64,000 nucleotides of DNA, from the NCBI RefSeq assembly GCF_003217775.1, contig NZ_QJVJ01000003.1:62001-126000 (forward strand), in the 5' to 3' direction. Under the pieces are notes generated by a model. The model was not told where the DNA came from and made no database searches. It saw only the letters and a program-made list of their open reading frames with translations. Positions 59,630 to 64,000 of the stretch are shown here, piece after piece. Origin of the DNA: Paenibacillus flagellatus. Its GTDB lineage: Bacteria > Bacillota > Bacilli > Paenibacillales > NBRC-103111. Position 1 is the stretch's first letter. Each line of letters starts with the position of its first letter. The translations under genes and the position numbers were made by a program.

Positions 59630-59653
59630 AATATTAATGAGATTAACGAATAG
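59630..59653 (+). repeat. AT-rich 24-bp repeat, copy 3 of 3
   Basis: Starts AATATTAATGAGAT, the first 14 bases identical to the copy at 10266. It lies in the 297-bp gap between CorA and the small beta protein, which contains otherwise only the terminator at 59702-59743. Confidence 0.45.
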
Positions 59654-59701
59654 TGGAGTTTATGGAGATTGTTGACCGATAACGGCCGTTTTGCGAAATC
59701 G

Positions 59702-59743
59702 AAAGAACAGTCCCGGGAGCGCGAACTCCCGGGACTGTTCTTT
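59702..59743. terminator. Bidirectional terminator, 18-bp perfect stem
   Basis: AAAGAACAGTCCCGGGAG at 59702-59719 pairs perfectly with CTCCCGGGACTGTTCTTT at 59726-59743, loop CGCGAA. It directly follows the minus-strand gene at 59770. Confidence 0.9.
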
Positions 59744-59769
59744 GGACTTATTGGGCTGCGAATGATGCC

Positions 59770-60093
59770 CTAATTCGTCTTGGAAATCAGAAACGGTATG
59801 ACGGTTCTTTGGGTTGCCGTCGGATTGTGGAGAATCAAAACCCAGTTCGTCGTGCTGCTCGGGAAGCTATCCGTCGCATACGCCTCATTCAAGCCGCTGA
59901 TCGTCCAGCCCGCATTGACGACGACTCTTCCCGGCGCCGGCGTCAAATTGATCGTCAGAAATTCGCCGGGTTCGATCGTCCGGGACGGAAAAACGGAGCG
60001 AAGAAAACCGTTTCCGAGGTCTTGCTGGATGCGCGCTCTGCTCAACCGGATCGTTCTCGTCTTTCTCATGACTTTCGCTTTTGCTTTTTTCAT
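59770..60093 (-). CDS. Small beta-rich protein of unknown function
   Basis: A 107-residue protein with a basic N-terminus (KKAKAKVMRKTRTIRLSRAR) and a beta-sandwich-like body: EPGEFLTINLTPAPGRVVVN, AGWTISGLNEAY, and NWVLILHNPTATQR. It resembles small secreted or coat-like beta proteins, but no signal peptide or family is recognised. ATG 60093 follows AAGGATGGTGATCC; the frame is open to 60186. Base composition around it is poorer in GC than the rest of the window. It stands alone with its own strong terminator and is bordered by dif-like site D, so it may be a late arrival. Confidence 0.6.
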   Translation of the reverse strand: MKKAKAKVMRKTRTIRLSRARIQQDLGNGFLRSVFPSRTIEPGEFLTINLTPAPGRVVVNAGWTISGLNEAYATDSFPSSTTNWVLILHNPTATQRTVIPFLISKTN

Positions 60094-60201
60094 AGGATCA
60101 CCATCCTTCGTGGATTTGCTAATAGTAAATGCTAGAGGCCGCACCCTTGACTGGATGGATCGTCTCGTTGATTCAACTATTTTCAAAGAATTCGAGATGA
60201 T

Positions 60202-60229
60202 AGTTTACGTAACATTTGTTATGTATACT
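60202..60229. repeat. Xer/dif-like 28-bp site D
   Basis: The arms are AGTTTACGTAA (60202-60212) and TTATGTATACT (60219-60229) around CATTTG. Read on the minus strand, the centre is CAAATG, one base from TAAATG of site C, so C and D are inverted relative to each other. Confidence 0.5.
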
Positions 60230-60242
60230 AAATTCGACGCTG

Positions 60243-60271
60243 TTTTCATGTTCGTTCTAAAGCGGTATAAT
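60243..60271 (+). promoter_or_regulatory. Probable sigma-A promoter of the YebC-family gene
   Basis: TTTTCA at 60243-60248 and a perfect TATAAT at 60266-60271 with a 17-bp spacer, 46 nt before the ATG. Site D lies immediately upstream. Confidence 0.5.
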
Positions 60272-60316
60272 GGACAAGACGACTGAATCGAGAACAAACA
60301 AGAAAGCGGGAAGAGA

Positions 60317-61036
60317 ATGGGACGCAAGTGGAACAATATCAAAGAGAAGAAAGCTTCCAGGGATGCGAACACGAGTCGGATTTATGCGAAATTCGGAGTC
60401 GAGATTTACGTTGCCGCCAAGAAGGGCGAGCCGGATCCGGAAGCGAACCGAGCGCTGAAGGTCGTGCTGGAACGGGCGAAGACGTACAACGTGCCGAAAT
60501 CGATCATCGACCGGGCGCTCGACAAGGCGAAAGGAAGCGGGGAAGAGAGCTACGAAGAGCTTCGTTACGAAGGCTTCGGTCCGAACGGATCGATGATCAT
60601 CGTCGATGCGCTGACCAACAACGTGAACCGGGCGGTGTCGACCGTACGCTCCGCGTTTACGAAAAACGGCGGAAGCTTGGGCGTTAGCGGCTCGGTCGCC
60701 TATATGTTCGACGAGACCGCCGTTATCGGCTTGGAGGGCAAAACGAGCGAGGAAGTGCTGGACATATTGGTGGAAGCCGGAGTGGACGTACGCGATTTGG
60801 TCGACGAGGACGACTCCGTCATCGTCTACGCCGACCCCGACCAGTTCCATGCGGTTCAGGAAGCGCTCAAGCGAGCCGGCGTAACGGACTTTACCGTTGC
60901 GGAGCTGACGATGCTAGCGCAAAATTACGTGACGCTGCCGGAGGATGCGCAGGCGCAATTCGAAAAGCTGATCGACGCGCTGGAGGATTTGGAGGACGTT
61001 CAGCAAGTGTATCATAATGTGGAATTCGGGGAGTGA
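60317..61036 (+). CDS. YebC/PmpR-family DNA-binding regulator (TACO1 family)
   Basis: A 239-residue protein of the YebC/YeeN family. Hallmarks are [20 protein letters not shown] at the start, [16 protein letters not shown], the domain-II segment [19 protein letters not shown] and the acidic C-terminal third domain ending [11 protein letters not shown]. YeeN-type members act as transcriptional regulators or as factors easing translation of proline stretches. It is a single-gene unit with a promoter at 60243 and a terminator at 61062. The SD is GGGAAGAGA. Confidence 0.95.
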   Translation: MGRKWNNIKEKKASRDANTSRIYAKFGVEIYVAAKKGEPDPEANRALKVVLERAKTYNVPKSIIDRALDKAKGSGEESYEELRYEGFGPNGSMIIVDALTNNVNRAVSTVRSAFTKNGGSLGVSGSVAYMFDETAVIGLEGKTSEEVLDILVEAGVDVRDLVDEDDSVIVYADPDQFHAVQEALKRAGVTDFTVAELTMLAQNYVTLPEDAQAQFEKLIDALEDLEDVQQVYHNVEFGE

Positions 61037-61061
61037 TGCGGGCCACCCGCCGCCCCTTCCT

Positions 61062-61101
61062 AAGAAGCCCGATCCGGACAAGCCGGAGTCGGGCTTCTTT
61101 T
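61062..61101 (+). terminator. Rho-independent terminator
   Basis: GAAGCCCGA with TCGGGCTTC, extended inward by TCCGG/CCGGA, followed by TTTT. It ends the YebC-family gene. Confidence 0.88.
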
Positions 61102-61139
61102 CCGTGCATCGTCCTGCCCGTTTTTTTTCGGGAAGAAGC

Positions 61140-61170
61140 TTGCCTTTGACGTTACGTCACAGGTTATGAT
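61140..61170 (+). promoter_or_regulatory. MerR-type promoter with operator in a 19-bp spacer
   Basis: TTGCCT (-35, 61140-61145) and TATGAT (-10, 61165-61170) are separated by 19 bp. The spacer region holds an inverted repeat: CCTTTGACGT and ACGTCACAGG around a central T, symmetric at 9 of 10 positions. This long spacer with a dyad between the boxes is the hallmark of MerR-activated promoters. The MerR gene begins 39 nt downstream, so autoregulation is expected. Confidence 0.75.
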
Positions 61171-61208
61171 GAATACGCGGAATTCAAATGAAGGGGGCGG
61201 ATGGAATC

Positions 61209-62903
61209 GTGCGGGAAGACGAGACGTTGTACCGAACCGGAGCGTTCGCGGAGCTGGCGGGCGTAACGACGCGTACGCTGCGATACTACGAGCGCATCGG
61301 TTTGATGAAGCCCGGACGCCGGTCCGAGTCGGGGCAGCGGCTTTACGCGAAAGAAGATTTGATCCGGCTGCAGCACATTACGACGTTGAAGTTCGTCGGA
61401 TTTTCGTTGAAGGAAATTCGTCGAATCGTCGATAGCAAGGATATCCGACTGCCGTCGCTGCTCTCGATGCAGCGGGAGTGGATCGAGCGCAGCATTTGGA
61501 AGCTGCAGCTGGCCCTTCAAGCGATCCGCGAGGCCGAGCGGGCACTGGAGGAGGACGCGGGCAAAGACATGAACGTGCTTCCGCTTCAATCTTATATAAG
61601 GGTGATGGACGTGCAGCGAAATCGGAACTGGTCGGACGAATTTTTGCAGGCGGTTACGGAAGGGAATGAAGCGTTCGCCAGGGCGATACTGGTCGCTCAT
61701 CCGGAATTGCCTCGATCGAGCATCTACACGGCCGCGGCGACGGGGGATGCGGATGCCGTTGCCGCCATACTGGCGCGGGACCCTGCATCAGCAACGAAGC
61801 CGGGAGGACCGTTGCACGCGGAGCCGATCCTGTATCTATGCTTCTCCCGGATGCTGAAAGATGCCGAGAAGAGCGTTAGCTTTGCGCAAGCCGCCCGCAT
61901 GCTTCTCGCCGGCGGGGCGAATCCGAACGCTTCTTTCACGGATCCGGACGATCCGGATGAGCGAAAGCTGCCTGTCCTATACGGAGCTTTGGGGATAGCC
62001 GGGCATATGGAGGTTGGCCGGGCGCTGCTCGAGGCCGGAGCGAATCCGAATGACGGAGAGACGCTCTATCATGCGGCCGAACTCTCCCGAATCGACTGCC
62101 TGGACCTGCTTCATGCCTACGGCGTCGACGTCAATGCGACTCCCGCCTTGTTTCGGAAGCTCGATTATGAAGACGAAATCGGCGTCCGTTGGTTTCTGGA
62201 GAATGGGGTCGACCCGAACCTTACGCTGGGCGAGCAGCGTCATACCCCGCTGCATTGGGCCGTTTACCGGGGGAGATCTCTTCCGATCGTCGAACTGCTG
62301 CTGAAGCATGGAGCCGAATGCGATGCCCGGAGGACGGACGGCAAAACCGCATACGTTCTCGCGGTTCGGTTCGGAGAGTCCGACGTCGCGGAGCTGCTGC
62401 TTCGTCACGGCGCCATGCGGGAAGAGGGGAAAGTCGACCGATTCCTCGGTGCCTGCGCTGCTTGCGACGAACATCGCGTGCGCCGTATGCTTGAGAAGGA
62501 TCCGGATTTGCTCTCGATCTTAACGGCGGACGATCGCGAAATGCTGCTGGAGTTTGCCGAACGGGGAAGGGCGGACGTCGTACGGCTTATGCTTGAGGTC
62601 GGCTTCGACGTAGCCGTAAGTCGAGAGACGGGAACGGCGCTGCATATCGCGGCTTGGTTCGGTCATCTCGACACGGTTCGGGTGCTGCTGTCTTATGGTG
62701 CTTCGGTCTCGGCGCAGAACGGATACGGCGGAACGCCGTTGGACAGCGCCATCCACGGTTCGTTGCACGGCAACGGTTCGCACGAGAAGCGTCACGCCGC
62801 CGTGGTCGAAGCGCTGATTCGAGCGGGAGCGGTCGTACCGGACAAAGCGGCGGGGAGTCGGGACGTATTCGAACTGCTGCTGAAGCACGGTGCGTCCTTG
62901 TAA
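61209..62903 (+). CDS. MerR-family regulator fused to ankyrin repeats
   Basis: A 564-residue fusion. Residues about 8-115 are a MerR winged helix (RTGAFAELAGVTTRTLRYYE, IGLMKPGRR, then RLQHITTLKFVGFSLKEIRR) with a dimerisation helix. From about 140 onward there are at least eight ankyrin-like repeats, the clearest being GHMEVGRALLEAGANPN, RHTPLHWAVYRGRSLPIVEL, DGKTAYVLAVRFGESDVAEL and GTALHIAAWFGHLDTVRVLL. GTG 61209 follows AGGGGGCGG by 8 nt; ATG 61188 has no SD. A MerR domain joined to a long ankyrin solenoid in place of a small effector domain points to a protein ligand. Ankyrin-carrying MerR proteins exist in Paenibacillus but their signal is unknown. Confidence 0.85.
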   Translation: MREDETLYRTGAFAELAGVTTRTLRYYERIGLMKPGRRSESGQRLYAKEDLIRLQHITTLKFVGFSLKEIRRIVDSKDIRLPSLLSMQREWIERSIWKLQLALQAIREAERALEEDAGKDMNVLPLQSYIRVMDVQRNRNWSDEFLQAVTEGNEAFARAILVAHPELPRSSIYTAAATGDADAVAAILARDPASATKPGGPLHAEPILYLCFSRMLKDAEKSVSFAQAARMLLAGGANPNASFTDPDDPDERKLPVLYGALGIAGHMEVGRALLEAGANPNDGETLYHAAELSRIDCLDLLHAYGVDVNATPALFRKLDYEDEIGVRWFLENGVDPNLTLGEQRHTPLHWAVYRGRSLPIVELLLKHGAECDARRTDGKTAYVLAVRFGESDVAELLLRHGAMREEGKVDRFLGACAACDEHRVRRMLEKDPDLLSILTADDREMLLEFAERGRADVVRLMLEVGFDVAVSRETGTALHIAAWFGHLDTVRVLLSYGASVSAQNGYGGTPLDSAIHGSLHGNGSHEKRHAAVVEALIRAGAVVPDKAAGSRDVFELLLKHGASL

Positions 62904-63000
62904 GCTGCAAGCGCGTTTGTGCCAGCCGTGTCCGTGTTAGTCCGTGTGCAGATTCGGTCGAACGGCAAGCCGGGAGTACCACATGTTTGCCCGCCATTCG

Positions 63001-63055
63001 AAAACGGGATCAACTGGTTGTCGCATATCGGCAACGATGCCTGATCCCGTCTTTT
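63001..63055 (+). terminator. Probable terminator after the MerR-ankyrin gene
   Basis: ACGGGATCA at 63004-63012 pairs with TGATCCCGT at 63042-63050, with an inner TTGTCG/CGGCAA stem, followed by CTTTT. On the minus strand a T run also follows, serving the convergent gene. Confidence 0.6.
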
Positions 63056-63080
63056 GCACCCGATGTCTGGAATTCGAAGA

Positions 63081-64000
63081 TTACTCTTTCCTGCGTACCC
63101 CCTCCACTTTCGAAGAAGGCAGAAGGCCCGCCTTGCTAACCCCTGTCAATCTATCTCCCTGAACGGTGAGGACAAATTTCAAGTGTAGACGCATCGGTTT
63201 CCTGACGGTTTGCGACCACGTCATCCGATCGTCTTGTATGCGAGGATCGATCAGGGCGGCTACTTCATCCCCTTGTTGCATGGTGCCCTGAACAATGCCG
63301 TCGGTTGTATGGATCGTCAAGACGGACGTTAGCTTGCCGACCGGCGTGAAGAGAGTGAGATCCCACGTTCCGTCGAAGCGAGCGGAGGAGTCGTGCTCAG
63401 CCATAGGAGGGACCAGGGTATCGTCGGGCGCTTCCTCGAGATCGTTCCGTGCTTGCCGCGATGCAAGCGGCGGGATCCCAGTCGCGTGCCAAACGGTGCC
63501 TCTTCGCTCGTATTCAAACAGTTTCTCGACGGCGTGAGCGATTTGCGGCCCCAGCTCTCGTTCGATCAAATACAAGGCGACGTCGAGCCCCGAAGTGACG
63601 CCGCCTCCGGTCACCAGATTGCCGTCCGTGACGACTCTTGCAGGGACGGGCTTGGCTCCGGTCGCTCCTAGCACCTCCATTCCCAAGTGATGGGTGACGG
63701 CATAACGATTTTCAAGCAAGCCGTCCATAGCGAGCAGCAGCGCGCCGCCGCAAACCGTCGCGACCGTCAGTTGTTCCCGTTCCATGGCTTGCCTCAGAGC
63801 GGCCTTCAGCTCGGTCTCCGTCGCTTGCTTCAGTCTGGTCGTGACGGCATCCGGATCGGAGTCGTCGAGGTCCACGGTGCCCATAGCACCGGGAACGATC
63901 AAAATGCCTCCGCGAGCGGGATCGATTTTGCCGACAGCCGCAAGACCGGGACCGTTCATCCCGCTTTGCACCGTCCTCGCGCCTTCGGCGCTTACCAAGC
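63081..64000 (-). CDS. DJ-1/PfpI-family protein, 5' end outside the window
   Basis: The last about 305 residues of a DJ-1/PfpI (GATase1-like) protein. The nucleophile elbow is AVTVCGGALLLA-like, seen as ATVCGGALLLA (Cys nucleophile), with GAMGTVDLDDSD and HHLGMEVLGATG around it and the C-terminal GVTSGLDVALYLIERELG of the ThiJ/PfpI transcription-factor-like type. After about residue 185 a further domain of about 100 residues follows (FDGTWDLTLFTPVGKLTSVL, EVAALIDPRI), a beta-rich lipocalin-like region that is not part of DJ-1. The frame is open to the window edge and lacks the usual first about 45 residues, so it is partial. Its role may be a deglycase, amidotransferase-like or isocyanide-hydratase-type activity. 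Confidence 0.82.
   Translation of the reverse strand, partial: LVSAEGARTVQSGMNGPGLAAVGKIDPARGGILIVPGAMGTVDLDDSDPDAVTTRLKQATETELKAALRQAMEREQLTVATVCGGALLLAMDGLLENRYAVTHHLGMEVLGATGAKPVPARVVTDGNLVTGGGVTSGLDVALYLIERELGPQIAHAVEKLFEYERRGTVWHATGIPPLASRQARNDLEEAPDDTLVPPMAEHDSSARFDGTWDLTLFTPVGKLTSVLTIHTTDGIVQGTMQQGDEVAALIDPRIQDDRMTWSQTVRKPMRLHLKFVLTVQGDRLTGVSKAGLLPSSKVEGVRRKE

Noticed and set aside
1-64000. tRNA, rRNA, riboswitch or CRISPR loci
   Set aside because: No cloverleaf, rRNA segment, T-box or known riboswitch core, or regularly spaced repeat array was found by reading the gaps. A covariance-model search (Infernal/Rfam) would be decisive.

Overview
The window is GC-rich DNA from a Gram-positive, low-peptidoglycan-barrier Firmicute, most likely Paenibacillaceae (Cohnella- or Paenibacillus-like). 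The evidence is YesM/YesN two-component pairs beside CUT1-type sugar ABC genes, a XerS-type recombinase, secreted stalk-domain proteins, sigma-A promoters of the TTGAAA-N17-TATAAT type, CcpA-type cre sites, strong Shine-Dalgarno (SD) sequences and frequent GTG/TTG starts. I see no rRNA, tRNA, CRISPR array, transposase or phage module. Assignments come from reading motifs, not from database searches.

Layout. 0-8 kb: a methyltransferase, a sensor kinase/response regulator pair, an M42 peptidase, a secreted metallophosphatase and a small three-gene envelope operon. 8-18 kb: a carbohydrate locus with a solute-binding lipoprotein, sugar isomerase, Gfo/Idh/MocA dehydrogenase, MFS transporter, two ABC permeases, and YesM/YesN-type sensor and regulator. 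Two cre-like sites sit at its promoters. 18-30 kb: housekeeping genes, including two RluA-family pseudouridine synthases, a HAD phosphatase, DUF402, a 7TM diguanylate cyclase, a CBM9-like protein with a large esterase, a ZIP transporter, a luciferase-like monooxygenase and a sirtuin.

29.8-40.9 kb: an envelope locus. It holds an OmpR-type regulator and kinase, a secreted protein of five about-80-residue repeats, then a HlyD adaptor, MacB-like ATPase and permease, and a four-module secreted protein, followed by a stalk-domain protein. The three promoters of this block carry 11-bp direct repeats at the same phase to the -10 box (16, 27, 38, 49 bp), which reads as one regulon controlled by the local regulator. 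41-46.4 kb: TauE-like exporter, PAP2 phosphatase, a class A penicillin-binding protein and, convergent to it, a PASTA protein whose kinase domain has lost its catalytic residues.

46.4-60.3 kb: a divergent IF-3 paralogue, xerS, a secreted copper/haem-repeat protein, then a six-gene overlapping operon (ketoacyl synthase III, ATP-grasp ligase, NAD-dependent reductase, metallo-beta-lactamase hydrolase, adenylate-forming enzyme, GNAT-like acyltransferase) that looks like an uncharacterised small-molecule pathway. Four 28-bp sites with the 11-6-11 architecture of Xer/dif sites lie only in this part: on each side of xerS, at 49.9 kb and at 60.2 kb. 60.3-64 kb: a YebC-family regulator, a MerR-ankyrin fusion behind a textbook MerR promoter, and a DJ-1/PfpI protein cut by the window edge.
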